Source of the DNA: Deltaproteobacteria bacterium
GTDB taxonomy: Bacteria > Desulfobacterota > Binatia > Binatales > Binataceae
Reading direction: 5' to 3'
Length of the DNA stretch: 64,000 bases
Assembly: GCA_021799495.1 (NCBI GenBank)
Contig: JAJZAI010000015.1
Coordinates: 1 to 64,000, forward strand
Shown here: one piece after another, positions 26,086 through 34,278 of the stretch
Position numbering within the stretch: the first letter of the stretch is position 1
Layout: each line of letters opens with the position of its first letter
The notes under the pieces: model-generated
The model's input: the letters and a program-made list of their open reading frames with translations, nothing else
The model's database searches: none
What the model was told of the DNA's origin: nothing
Made by a program: the position numbers and the translations under genes

Positions 26086-26951
26086 GCGCCGCGCCGCGCC
26101 TGACCGCGCCGCCGCCGCACGGGCGGCGCGGCCCGCTAATCGCGCTTTACGCGCTGATCGGCGCGTTGGTGTTCATCAGCTTTCTGGTCGCGACTTTCCC
26201 CTACAGCGTCACGCTTTCGTCGCTGCTGGCGCCGTGCCAAATCCGAGTCCGCTACGCGAGCCAGCGGATGAGTCCGCCGTTCGGCGCGCGGCTCGACGAC
26301 GTTACGTTGGTTTCGACCGCCGGCGGCGCCGCGCGCGTCGTGCTGGCGAGCCCGTCGGTCGTGCTGACGCCCACGCTCGCTTCGCTGCTGCTCGGACGGT
26401 CGGGAATCCGCGTTCGGGCCGATCTGTTTGGCGGGCGCGTCCGCGTGACGATTCGCCGCGCCGCGAGCGCGACCGATTTCGCTTTCGGCGCGACCGCGAT
26501 CCAGCTCGCCGCGGTCCGCGGATTGCCGCTGGATGGAGCGGAACTCGCCGGCGACATTTCGACGGTTGGAAACGCGGCGCTCGCCGGCCCGGCGCTGACC
26601 GATGCGAACGGCCGCGCCACGCTCGCCGGCGGCCATATTACGGTGTCGATCGCGAGCGGGATGGCGCCGGTCCGGGTCGGCGTTTTAAGCGGCGCGCTCG
26701 AACTTGCCGGCGGCGTGCTCAAGCTCGTCGATATCGAAACCCACGGCGCCGATCTGGATCTGAAGGCCGACGGCGAAATCCAGCTCGGCCCCACTCCCGA
26801 CGAAAGCCAGCTCAACGTGACGCTTTACTTGGAGCCGACGCGGAGCGGGCGCGACCATTTCGGCTTTTTCCTGCACATGCTGCCGCATCCGCCGGCCAAC
26901 GGCGCGCCGTACACGATCGGCGGCACGCTCGCCGCGCCGACCTTCAACTGA
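26082..26951 (+). CDS. gspN: Type II secretion protein GspN
   Basis: A 289-residue protein with one N-terminal membrane helix (PLIALYALIGALVFISFLVATF, about 18-39) and a large periplasmic beta-rich region: a repetitive AsmA/GspN-like domain with VLLTPTLASLLLG-like and LDLKADGEIQLG elements. GspN is an accessory component, absent from many T2SS. It is the last gene of the operon; 22 bases separate it from a convergent alpha/beta hydrolase gene. No gspC, gspD or gspO gene precedes or follows. Confidence 0.82.
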   Translation: MSAAPRLTAPPPHGRRGPLIALYALIGALVFISFLVATFPYSVTLSSLLAPCQIRVRYASQRMSPPFGARLDDVTLVSTAGGAARVVLASPSVVLTPTLASLLLGRSGIRVRADLFGGRVRVTIRRAASATDFAFGATAIQLAAVRGLPLDGAELAGDISTVGNAALAGPALTDANGRATLAGGHITVSIASGMAPVRVGVLSGALELAGGVLKLVDIETHGADLDLKADGEIQLGPTPDESQLNVTLYLEPTRSGRDHFGFFLHMLPHPPANGAPYTIGGTLAAPTFN

Positions 26952-26973
26952 TCCGAAGCGATTGCGCCGCGGC

Positions 26974-27729
26974 TCAAGCCGGCGCGTTGGCGAAGAACTC
27001 CGCGATCGCGCCGCGAAACGAAGGATGGGCCGGCGCGCCAACATGGTCGCCGCCTTCGATTCGCGCCACCCGCGCGCGCGAAAAATACGGCAGCATCCCC
27101 GCCGGATCGCCGACGATCCGGTCGCGCGACCCGCTCAGGAACAGCACCGGCGTTTCGATTCGCGGCAGCACCGCAAGGTCCGGAACATTCTCTTCGGCGC
27201 CGATACAGGCGGCGAGCGCCTTCAGATCGCCGCCGGCCGCCTCGATTCCACGCCTGAAACGCCGCGCGAGGTCGTCTTCGATCGCCGCCGGATCGTCGGC
27301 CGCCAGCGCCGCCGCGATCCGCTCGCGCTGTCCCGGAACCGACATCGCGCCGTTCCCGCCGAATCCGCCCAGCACCACCGCGCGAAACCGTTCTGGATAA
27401 TCGAGCATCAATTGCAGCGCGATCCTGCTGCCCATCGAGTAACCGACCAGCAGCGCGCGGGCGATCCCGAGATGGTCCATCAGGCCAATCAGATCGCCGC
27501 ACAGATTGGCCATTCCATAATGTTCGCGCCGATTGGGCCGGGCGCTGCGTCCGTGGCCGAGCAGATCGGGCGCGATCACGCGCCAGCGCCGCTCCAGATG
27601 CGCGATTATGCCCGTGTCGCCCCAGAGCGCCCGCGCGTGCGCGCCAAAGCCGTGCACCAGCAGAATCGCGTCGCCGCGGCCGTGGTCGTCGTAGTGGATA
27701 TGATGTCCGCGCGAATCGAATACCGGCAT
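26974..27729 (-). CDS. Alpha/beta-fold hydrolase
   Basis: A 251-residue serine hydrolase-like protein. It has the oxyanion strand LLVHGFGAHA (about 24-33), PDLLGHGRS (about 55-63), the nucleophile elbow VGYSMGSR (Ser about 95) and a late histidine in EGGDHVGAP that completes a Ser-Asp-His triad with Asp of SGSRDRIV. It most resembles small esterase/lactonase or C-C hydrolase members; no substrate can be assigned. ATG 27729 is chosen over 27753 because GAGG is placed about eight bases upstream. Confidence 0.85.
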   Translation of the reverse strand: MPVFDSRGHHIHYDDHGRGDAILLVHGFGAHARALWGDTGIIAHLERRWRVIAPDLLGHGRSARPNRREHYGMANLCGDLIGLMDHLGIARALLVGYSMGSRIALQLMLDYPERFRAVVLGGFGGNGAMSVPGQRERIAAALAADDPAAIEDDLARRFRRGIEAAGGDLKALAACIGAEENVPDLAVLPRIETPVLFLSGSRDRIVGDPAGMLPYFSRARVARIEGGDHVGAPAHPSFRGAIAEFFANAPA

Positions 27730-28051
27730 CGGCGCCGCCTCTGGCGCATCCATTTAAGTCGCCGCGGCCCCCGCGCTCAAGCGGCGCGCGGCGAAGCGGT
27801 TACGGCCGCCGCGCGCGCCTGAATGACGACAGACGATTAATTGCGCTTAAATTTATTTTAAGGACTATGATTCTTTCTTTTTAGGGCATAAAATAATAAT
27901 CAGGCATTTTCAACACTTATTTTCATGCGAACGTCTCCGCTTTCAGCCAAAACGCTTCGCCGCCGCTGGCTGAATTTTGACGCGCCTCGGCGCCGCGCTA
28001 GAATTCCGCGCGGGGCGGGATAAATTGTTGCGTAAAAGGGGACTAATCCCG
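27730..28051. other. AT-rich divergent intergenic region with hairpins
   Basis: An AT-rich stretch (about 27830-27925) is unusual for this genome and contains TAAAATAATAAT near 27888. Two inverted repeats are visible: CTTAAA/TTTAAG (27846-27862) and TCAGCCA (27943-27949) with TGGCTGA (27967-27973), the latter followed by ATTTTG. It could be the promoter and leader of the secreted-protein gene at 28052, or hide a small RNA. No start codon with a convincing ORF is present. Confidence 0.4.
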
Positions 28052-28543
28052 ATGCATCGACGCGCTATACCGACGCTCCCGCTCTTGGTCTTCGCCGCCG
28101 CTTTGTTTTGGCCGCTCGCGGCGGCGGCGCAACCCGTGATGATTCCGCGCATCGGCCGCGCGCCCCATCCGGCGTCCGAAACCTATATCATCCTGAAAAA
28201 TTACTTCGCGGACACCACCGTGAGCGGGTTCACCCTGGTCAGCGCGGACAGCAAAACGCGCACGATCGTCGCGAAACGCACCGGCATCGACAGCGCGACA
28301 TGGAGCAAATGGGCGTACTGCAAGATGGGCACGGGCAGCCTGATCTCGTCGATGACGCAGGCTTCCGTGACAGTTAACGCGAAAGTCGAACCGTCGGGCT
28401 ACAGCAACAGCTACGTGACGGTCAACGCCGACTTCGAGGGAACCTACAGCAGCCTGGGCGCGAACGCGACCACCCAGCAGTGCATCTCGATGGGCGTGCT
28501 GGAGAACAATATCCTCGCGGCCGCCGGCGTGAAGCAGCCGTAA
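28052..28543 (+). CDS. Secreted protein of unknown function
   Basis: A 163-residue protein starting at ATG 28052, with GGGG about ten bases upstream; the frame is open to 27977 but that part lacks a ribosome site. A clear Sec signal peptide (RRAIPTLPLLVFAAALFWPLAAAAQP) is probably cut after AAA at about residue 26. The mature part is beta-rich, with alternating Ser/Thr strands (TYIILKNYFADTTVSGF, QASVTVNAKVEPSGYSN) and two cysteines (YCKMG and QQCISMG) that could form a disulphide. No family is recognised. It could be a T2SS cargo, but that is conjecture from its location. Confidence 0.7.
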   Translation: MHRRAIPTLPLLVFAAALFWPLAAAAQPVMIPRIGRAPHPASETYIILKNYFADTTVSGFTLVSADSKTRTIVAKRTGIDSATWSKWAYCKMGTGSLISSMTQASVTVNAKVEPSGYSNSYVTVNADFEGTYSSLGANATTQQCISMGVLENNILAAAGVKQP

Positions 28544-28554
28544 ACGGGCCGCGC

Positions 28555-28573
28555 AGCGGGCGTTCGCCCCGCT
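28555..28573. terminator. Short hairpin between convergent genes
   Basis: AGCGGG at 28555-28560 and CCCGCT at 28568-28573 enclose a CGTTCGC loop, between the stop of the secreted protein (28543) and the stop of clpP. No T-run is present, so it is a weak terminator candidate. Confidence 0.4.
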
Positions 28574-29172
28574 CAGCCGGCTTTCACGGTCCGGCCCTGA
28601 ATCACCTCGTCGATCAGGCCGTATTCGACCGCCTCGGGCGGCCCAAGGAAATTGTCGCGATCGGTGTCCTTTTCGATTTTCTTGAGCGGCTGGCCCGTAT
28701 GCCCGGCGAGGATCTGGTTGAGCAGGTCGCGCAGCCGCAGCGCCTCGCGCGCCTGGATATCGATGTCGGTCGCCTGTCCCTCGAAGCCGCCTGAAAGCTG
28801 ATGAATCATGATCCGCGAATGCGGCAACGAATAGCGCCGGCCCTTGGCGCCGGCCGCCAGCATCACCGCGCCCATGCTCGCCGCCTGGCCCACGCACAGC
28901 GTCGAAACCGGCGGCTTGACGAACTGCATCGTGTCGTAAATCGCCAGTCCCGCCGTGACCGAACCGCCCGGCGAGTTGATGTACATGTTGATCTCGCGCT
29001 CGGGATCTTCGGATTCAAGAAACAGGAGCTGCGCCGTCACGAGGTTGGCGAGGTCGTCGGTAATCTGTCCGCCGACGAAGATGATCCGGTCCTTGAGCAG
29101 CCGCGCATAGATGTCGTAAGACCGCTCCCCGCGCCCGGTTTGTTCGACCACGAATGGAACCAGGATACTCAT
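28573..29172 (-). CDS. clpP: ATP-dependent Clp protease proteolytic subunit
   Basis: A 199-residue ClpP, usual length, with the catalytic triad: Ser99 in VGQAASMGA, His124 in [11 protein letters not shown] and an Asp in EKDTDRDNF (about 169-173). The N-terminal [22 protein letters not shown] and [18 protein letters not shown] complete the family pattern. It forms the tetradecameric chamber fed by ClpX/ClpA. The clpX gene and the trigger-factor gene that usually accompany it are not adjacent; lptB lies upstream instead. Regulated protein turnover is the expected role. Confidence 0.95.
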   Translation of the reverse strand: MSILVPFVVEQTGRGERSYDIYARLLKDRIIFVGGQITDDLANLVTAQLLFLESEDPEREINMYINSPGGSVTAGLAIYDTMQFVKPPVSTLCVGQAASMGAVMLAAGAKGRRYSLPHSRIMIHQLSGGFEGQATDIDIQAREALRLRDLLNQILAGHTGQPLKKIEKDTDRDNFLGPPEAVEYGLIDEVIQGRTVKAG

Positions 29173-29230
29173 GCGGCGATTCTACTCCGCGCGGGGCGGC
29201 GCCGTCGATAAGCGAATTCGCGGCGCCGGC

Positions 29231-30016
29231 CTAAAGCATCCGGAAGCGTTCGCCGAGAAAGACTTCGCGCACGCGCTCGTTGTCGACGATTTCGCGCGGC
29301 GTGCCCTCGACCAGGATCTTGCCGCTGTGAATCACGTAGGCGCGGTCGATTATCGAAAGCGTTTCCTGCACGTTGTGGTCGGAAATCAGCACGCCGATTC
29401 CCCGCTCTTTCAGGTAGCCGATAATCCGTTGAATTTCGATTACCGTGATCGGATCGATTCCGGCGAACGGCTCGTCAAGGCACAGGAACAGCGGATCGAG
29501 CACCAGCGCCCGCGTGATTTCGACTTTGCGCCGCTCGCCGCCCGAAAGCACTCCCGCCTTTGATTTCGCGACCTTGGCGATATCGAGCTCATCGAGCATC
29601 GCTTGCAGCCGCGCCTGACGCTCCTCTTCGGTCAGCGGCAGCGTTTCGAGCACGGCCAGCAGGTTCTGTTCGACCGTCAACTTGCGAAAGACCGACGGCT
29701 CCTGCGGCAAATAGCTGATGCCCCGGCGCGCCCGCTGATACAACGGCAGCATCGTGATATCCGTGTCGCCAAGCTTGATCGTGCCGGAATCGGGCCGCAG
29801 CAGCCCGACCAGCATGTAGAAGGTCGTGGTTTTGCCAGCGCCGTTCGGACCCAGCAAGCCGACCACTTCGCCATTGCCAACCCGCACGTCAACGTTGTTC
29901 ACCACGGCGCGGCCGGAATAGCTCTTGGTGAGGCCGTTGCCGATCAGCGAGGCCTCGCGCTCAGGCTTGGCGTCGAGAATCGCTTCCGGCCGAATAAGTT
30001 TAGGCGTAGCTGTCAT
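29231..30016 (-). CDS. lptB: LPS export ABC transporter ATPase LptB
   Basis: A 261-residue ATPase of the Lpt system that extracts lipopolysaccharide from the inner membrane. It has Walker A GPNGAGKTT (56-64), the Q-loop region YLPQEPSVFRKLTVEQNLLAV, the signature LSGGERRKVEI, Walker B LFLCLDEPFAGID and the H-loop in ISDHN. The AR-RGISYLPQEPSVFRKL block is diagnostic for LptB. It has about 22 extra N-terminal residues compared with E. coli LptB. lptA, lptC and rpoN, which often neighbour it, are not here; the next gene upstream is zwf. Confidence 0.93.
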   Translation of the reverse strand: MTATPKLIRPEAILDAKPEREASLIGNGLTKSYSGRAVVNNVDVRVGNGEVVGLLGPNGAGKTTTFYMLVGLLRPDSGTIKLGDTDITMLPLYQRARRGISYLPQEPSVFRKLTVEQNLLAVLETLPLTEEERQARLQAMLDELDIAKVAKSKAGVLSGGERRKVEITRALVLDPLFLCLDEPFAGIDPITVIEIQRIIGYLKERGIGVLISDHNVQETLSIIDRAYVIHSGKILVEGTPREIVDNERVREVFLGERFRML

Positions 30017-30118
30017 TTAAGGCGCGTAAGATAGTAATACGATGGATTTATCCGGAAAACACACCAAATGGAATCACTGACGCGCCAGCCAGACACCCAT
30101 TCTCCACATCCCACGATG

Positions 30119-30124
30119 ATTATA
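30119..30124 (-). promoter_or_regulatory. Candidate -10 box upstream of lptB
   Basis: The minus strand reads TATAAT at 30124-30119, inside an AT-rich 160-base gap between zwf and lptB. No good -35 is seen at 17 bases, so the promoter is tentative; the predicted leader would be about 95 bases. Confidence 0.3.
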
Positions 30125-30177
30125 CGAATCAGGATACGAAAAAATTTCACTTGAATCGCAAAAACCCGCGCACATTC

Positions 30178-31695
30178 TCAGGGATTGAGCCAGGCGCGCC
30201 CGTCTTCGGCGATCAGGCGCTCGGCGGCCTCCGGCCCAAAGCTGCCGGCCGGATATTCGTGCAGCGGAAACGCCGCATCCCGGCTCCATTCGTCGAGGAT
30301 GGATTGCACGAATTCCCATGATTTCTCGACGAAATTGGCGCTCACGAACAGCGTATGGTCGCCGATCATTACGTCCAGCAGCAAGCGCTCGTAAGCGTCC
30401 GGCGAGGGGCCGGTGAATTCGCTCTCGTAGCGGAGGTTCATCCGCACCGGCCGCAGCGCGATATCGAGTCCGGGCTGCTTGGCCAGCACTTCGAACGAAA
30501 ATCCCTCGTCGGGCTGGATTCTGATGGTCAGCGCGTTCGGGGGAACTTTCCGCTCGCGGTTGAACAGAATCCGCGGAACGTCTTTGAACTGGACGCAGAT
30601 GATGCTGCCCCGTTCGGGCATCCGCTTGCCGGTGCGAAGATAGAACGGCACGCCGGACCAGCGCCAGTTGTCGATAAACGCCTTGAGCGCGACGAACGTC
30701 TCGGTCCGCGACGCGGCTGGAATTCCCACTTCCTGGGCGTAGCCAGGGACATTGCGGCCGTCGATGCCGCCGGCGGCATAACGGGCGCGCACGACCTGCG
30801 CGCGGGCCGCGCCGGGCGCGATCGGGCGCAGCGCGCGCATGACGTTGAGCTTGGCGTCGCGGATCGCATCGGCGTCGAGCGATACCGGAGGATCCATCGC
30901 AATCAAGGCGAGCAGTTGCAGCAGATGGTTCTGCACCATGTCGCGCAGCGCACCCGCAGGATCGTAATACATCGCGCGCGTGCCGACGCCTTCGCTCTCC
31001 GCGACCGTAATCTGGACGTGATCGACGTTGCGCGCGCCCCACATCCGCTCGAAAATCGAATTAGCGAAGCGCAGCACCATCAGGTTCTGCACCGTTTCCT
31101 TGCCCAGGTAATGGTCGATGCGAAAAATCTGCGACTCGTCGAAGTACTCGCGCAGCGCGGAATCGACCTTGAGCGCGGATTCGAGATCGCTGCCGATCGG
31201 TTTTTCGACCACCAGCCGGGTGAAATTGGCGGCTCCTGGGCGCGCCGCCAAACCCGCTTCGGCGAGCCGCTCGGCGCACTCCGTAATCGCCTCCGGCGGC
31301 ACCGAAAGATAATAGATGCGGTTCGGCGGAAGTCCCCGCGCGGCCTCGATCTCCTCCAGCCGGGCCTTGAGCTTGCGAAACCCGTCCGGTTGATCGAGGC
31401 CCGATTGGTAATCGAGCCGGGCGGAAAAATCGCGCCAGCACTCGGAATCGAGCTCGAGCCGCGAAAAGCGCGCCGCCGCCTCGCGCGCGCTCTCGCGAAA
31501 TTCCTGAACCGCCATCGGGCGGCGGGCGAAGCCGAGCACGGCGTAATTCCGCGGCGCGATATTCTCGCCGCAGGCATGAAGATTGTAGAGCGCCGGAATC
31601 AGTTTGCGTTTGGCCAAGTCGCCCGATGCGCCGAAAATCACGACCGTGCACGGCGGGGCGGCCTGCGCCTTCGCTATCTGTATGAATTCCCGCAT
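30178..31695 (-). CDS. zwf: Glucose-6-phosphate 1-dehydrogenase
   Basis: A 505-residue enzyme catalysing the first step of the oxidative pentose phosphate/Entner-Doudoroff routes (glucose-6-phosphate to 6-phosphogluconolactone). It has the dinucleotide motif FGASGDLAKRK (21-31), the substrate-binding/active-site motif RIDHYLGKE (about 188-196) with the catalytic His-Asp context, and the KPIGSDL block. The chosen start ATG 31695 is preceded by AGAGGA at about 12 bases; a GTG at 31722 lacks a site. pgl and gnd are not adjacent. It is divergent from a VanZ-like gene. Confidence 0.95.
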   Translation of the reverse strand: MREFIQIAKAQAAPPCTVVIFGASGDLAKRKLIPALYNLHACGENIAPRNYAVLGFARRPMAVQEFRESAREAAARFSRLELDSECWRDFSARLDYQSGLDQPDGFRKLKARLEEIEAARGLPPNRIYYLSVPPEAITECAERLAEAGLAARPGAANFTRLVVEKPIGSDLESALKVDSALREYFDESQIFRIDHYLGKETVQNLMVLRFANSIFERMWGARNVDHVQITVAESEGVGTRAMYYDPAGALRDMVQNHLLQLLALIAMDPPVSLDADAIRDAKLNVMRALRPIAPGAARAQVVRARYAAGGIDGRNVPGYAQEVGIPAASRTETFVALKAFIDNWRWSGVPFYLRTGKRMPERGSIICVQFKDVPRILFNRERKVPPNALTIRIQPDEGFSFEVLAKQPGLDIALRPVRMNLRYESEFTGPSPDAYERLLLDVMIGDHTLFVSANFVEKSWEFVQSILDEWSRDAAFPLHEYPAGSFGPEAAERLIAEDGRAWLNP

Positions 31696-31881
31696 GTGGA
31701 CAATTATCCTCTGGAGACTCACCGGGCGTTATTGGCGCCTTGAACGCCGTCCGCCCGCCGAACAGAATTGGTCATCGCGGCGCGCACCGGAAGTTCGGAC
31801 GCAAGCGCACGAAGCGCGATTGCGCTTTTCCAACGAGTAAACGCCTTGGGCCATAGCCTGGCAAGCGGAGCCAATTAGCGA

Positions 31882-32337
31882 GTGGAAAACAGCGCGATCG
31901 CCGCCGCGGGTCCCGTCAAAACCAACTCCAACCTGCGTCTCTGGATGCCGGCGGCCGCATGGATAGTCATGCTGTTCGTGTTTTCGACGACGATTTTTTC
32001 GGCGGCGAACACGGGCCGGATTATCGAGCCGATACTGCGCTGGATATTTCCGGCCGCATCGGCGGCGCATATTGTCCTGATGCACGGACTGGTGCGCAAA
32101 TCGGCGCATTTTTTCAACTACGCCGTGCTTTTCTGGCTTTTGATTCGCGGACCGATGGCGGACCGGCCATACGCCGCTCTGGTCTGCTGCATCCTTTACG
32201 CCGCCGTTGACGAAACCCATCAGATTTTCGTCCCCGGCCGCACCCCATCGCCCTACGATGTCGCCCTTGACTCGACCGGCGCCCTGTTCAGCCGCTTTTT
32301 GTACGACGCCGTGCGGGAATTGACCTGCGCGGCCTGA
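31882..32337 (+). CDS. VanZ-like family membrane protein
   Basis: A 151-residue protein with three to four membrane helices: MPAAAWIVMLFVFSTTIFS (about 22-40), FFNYAVLFWLLIRG (about 76-89), YAALVCCILYAAVDETHQIFVPGR (about 96-119) and a last partly hydrophobic segment. The sequence VDETHQIFVPGRTPSPYDVALDSTGA is the hallmark of the VanZ-like/PF04892 family, including the conserved Glu and Asp. Despite the name, most members are not linked to glycopeptide resistance. It starts at GTG 31882 with only a weak ribosome site. Confidence 0.8.
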   Translation: MENSAIAAAGPVKTNSNLRLWMPAAAWIVMLFVFSTTIFSAANTGRIIEPILRWIFPAASAAHIVLMHGLVRKSAHFFNYAVLFWLLIRGPMADRPYAALVCCILYAAVDETHQIFVPGRTPSPYDVALDSTGALFSRFLYDAVRELTCAA

Positions 32338-32375
32338 TCTCCGCGCACGGGAGCGCATTCGCCGACCCGTCAAGT

Positions 32376-32393
32376 GCGCCGCGCAAGCGGCGC
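32376..32393. terminator. GCAA-loop hairpin between convergent genes
   Basis: GCGCCGC (32376-32382) and GCGGCGC (32387-32393) form a perfect 7-bp stem closed by a GCAA (GNRA) tetraloop. It lies between the ends of the VanZ-like and the GST genes. No T-run is seen, so the terminator function is inferred from position. Confidence 0.5.
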
Positions 32394-32403
32394 CCGAGAT
32401 CGT

Positions 32404-33075
32404 TCATGCGTTGGGATCGAGCGCGGCCGAGATACGGTCCATCCGGTCGTAAAATGCCTGAAGGTTGGCCAAATCGGGCGAAATTTTGGTCTGGCCACTG
32501 ATTGTCAAATAAGTGAGCTGCCCGTACAGCGCGAAATCCGCATAGCCGATTCGTCCGAGCAAAAAAGCGCGCTCGCGCAAGGCGTCGTCGAGCGGCGACA
32601 ATTTCCGATTCGCGGCAGCGAGCAGTTCGGCATGGCGGCGAATCGCGTCGTCGCAAAATCCGCCGCCGTACTTGCGCTCCCGGATCAGACGATAAAACGC
32701 CTCGCGATCGCGTCCCTGGCGGGCGTAATGGGCGATTTCGTCAGGAATGGCGGCGCGAAACAGCGCATCTTCGAGTTCGGTGTCGAAATAACGCGCGAGC
32801 GCCAGATGGATGCCGCGCATCTCGGGAGGAAAAATCGTCGGTATCGGATACAACTCGTCGAGGAGATCGGCGATTCGGTCGGAATCGGCGATCGTCTCGC
32901 CGGTTTCGAGCGTCAGCGCCGGCGCCATAATTTGTCCCGAGGCGGCCAGCAGTTCTTTGCGCTCCAGGTAATCGACCTCGACGATGCGGTAATCGACGCC
33001 CTTGAAGTCGAGGATTTTGCGCACTTTGGCGCAAAATGGGCTGGTCGAAAATTGGTATAGCGCGAGCGAACCCAT
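32404..33075 (-). CDS. Glutathione S-transferase-like protein
   Basis: A 223-residue protein with the thioredoxin-like N-terminal domain of GSTs (LYQFSTSPFCAKVRKILDFKGVDY, about 5-28) and a helical C-terminal domain (RYFDTELEDALFRAAIP to LANLQAFYDRMDRI). The potential active residue is Ser/Cys in STSPFC; the ETIADSDRIADLLDELYP segment contains the conserved region that binds the gamma-glutamyl part of glutathione. Glutathione conjugation or dehalogenation is possible, but no substrate can be inferred. Start ATG 33075; GGAGGA lies about 11 bases upstream. Confidence 0.8.
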   Translation of the reverse strand: MGSLALYQFSTSPFCAKVRKILDFKGVDYRIVEVDYLERKELLAASGQIMAPALTLETGETIADSDRIADLLDELYPIPTIFPPEMRGIHLALARYFDTELEDALFRAAIPDEIAHYARQGRDREAFYRLIRERKYGGGFCDDAIRRHAELLAAANRKLSPLDDALRERAFLLGRIGYADFALYGQLTYLTISGQTKISPDLANLQAFYDRMDRISAALDPNA

Positions 33076-33246
33076 CGTGGATTGTTCCTCCGGCGTCCGC
33101 GGCAACCTGCGTCCCGGACTGGCCATCGTTACCGCGAGAGCATACCAATCCCCGCCGGAACGGGTAACGGCGCCGGACGCAAAACGGCCGGCGCGACCAT
33201 CCACGCCGGCCATCGGGACGATCCGAACGACTTTAAGACCTGGCGC

Positions 33247-34143
33247 CTACATCGTCATCCGCGGCGGCTTCATGCCCGTGCCGAGGGTCTGCTTGAAGAC
33301 CTTGAACAGATGCTCGATATCCCACGGGCCATCGCTGTAAATAATTTTATCCGCCTCAAGATGGGTAAAGCGCGAGATGCGGTATCCCGAGGCTCCGAAA
33401 GTCTGGCCGGTGACGTCCGCGGCTTCGTCGCTCGCGAGATAGACGATAATCGGCGGCACGTTCGCCGGATCCATCGGCGTGCCAGAGGCGTTGGTCGCTT
33501 CGGGACGGGTTCCAGGCAGCCGGCCGGCCGGAATCGTGTCGGTCATCCGGGTCGCGGCGCCAGGCATGATCGCGTTCACGGTGATGTTGTACTTCTGCAG
33601 CGCGGCCGCCGAGCTCCAGGTCAGGCCGAGGATGCCCGCTTTCGCCGCCGCATAGTTGGGCTGGCCGGGAGCGCCCTGGGCCGAGTTGGACGAGAAGTTG
33701 ATGATTCGCCCGAAGCGGCGCTCGCGCATGTGCGCGGTCGCCGGGCGCATCGTGCAGAAATGGCCGCGCAGATGCACGCGGATGACCGCGTCCCACTCTT
33801 CGATCGTCATGTTGAAGATCATCCGGTCGCGCAGGATACCGGCGACGTTTACCAAAATGTCGAGCTGGCCAAATTCCTTGATCGCCTGATTGACGAGGCT
33901 TTCGCCGCCTTCGGGCGTCGAGATGTCCTCATGGTTGGATGACGCCTTGCCGCCGGAAGCCTTGATTTCCTTGACGACGTCGTCCGCGGGAGACGAAGTT
34001 TCGCGCTGTCCGGCGACGGTGACGCCAAGATCGTTGACGACGACCGCGGCACCTTGCGCCGCCAGCGCTCTGGCCACTTCGCGGCCGATACCACGTCCTC
34101 CGCCCGTGACGGCGGCTACTTTCCCCTCGAGATGACGACTCAT
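33247..34143 (-). CDS. SDR-family oxidoreductase, multifunctional-enzyme-2-like
   Basis: A 298-residue short-chain dehydrogenase. It has the cofactor motif VTGGGRGIGREVA (about 13-25), NDLGVTVAGQRETSSPADDVVKEI (an insertion typical of MFE2/17-beta-HSD4-like SDRs), VNVAGILRDRM (about 98-108), the Ser in INFSSNSAQG and the YAAAK pair. The C-terminal 60 residues beyond VTGQTF are longer than in ordinary FabG enzymes. 3-Hydroxyacyl-CoA dehydrogenation in side-chain or fatty acid breakdown is a reasonable guess. The start at ATG 34143 has GGAG eight bases upstream. Confidence 0.85.
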   Translation of the reverse strand: MSRHLEGKVAAVTGGGRGIGREVARALAAQGAAVVVNDLGVTVAGQRETSSPADDVVKEIKASGGKASSNHEDISTPEGGESLVNQAIKEFGQLDILVNVAGILRDRMIFNMTIEEWDAVIRVHLRGHFCTMRPATAHMRERRFGRIINFSSNSAQGAPGQPNYAAAKAGILGLTWSSAAALQKYNITVNAIMPGAATRMTDTIPAGRLPGTRPEATNASGTPMDPANVPPIIVYLASDEAADVTGQTFGASGYRISRFTHLEADKIIYSDGPWDIEHLFKVFKQTLGTGMKPPRMTM

Positions 34144-34278
34144 CTGGCTCACTCCATTGCGGCCCCATCGGGGCGAAATTGAATTACTCGAAGCGTGAAC
34201 CGCTTATAGCGCAAATCGCGCCGGATACGGCAACGGACGGTTGCAAACATCCTTGCACTGCCGGCAAGGGCGCGCGCA

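Noticed and set aside
17528-26951. Type IV pilus or competence operon
   Set aside because: GspE with its C-terminal tetracysteine module, GspG-type pseudopilin ending and GspK/L/M/N order point to type II secretion; no pilT, pilQ or comE gene.
31882-32337. Glycopeptide resistance via VanZ
   Set aside because: VanZ-like membrane proteins are widespread without van genes; none of vanHAX is present.
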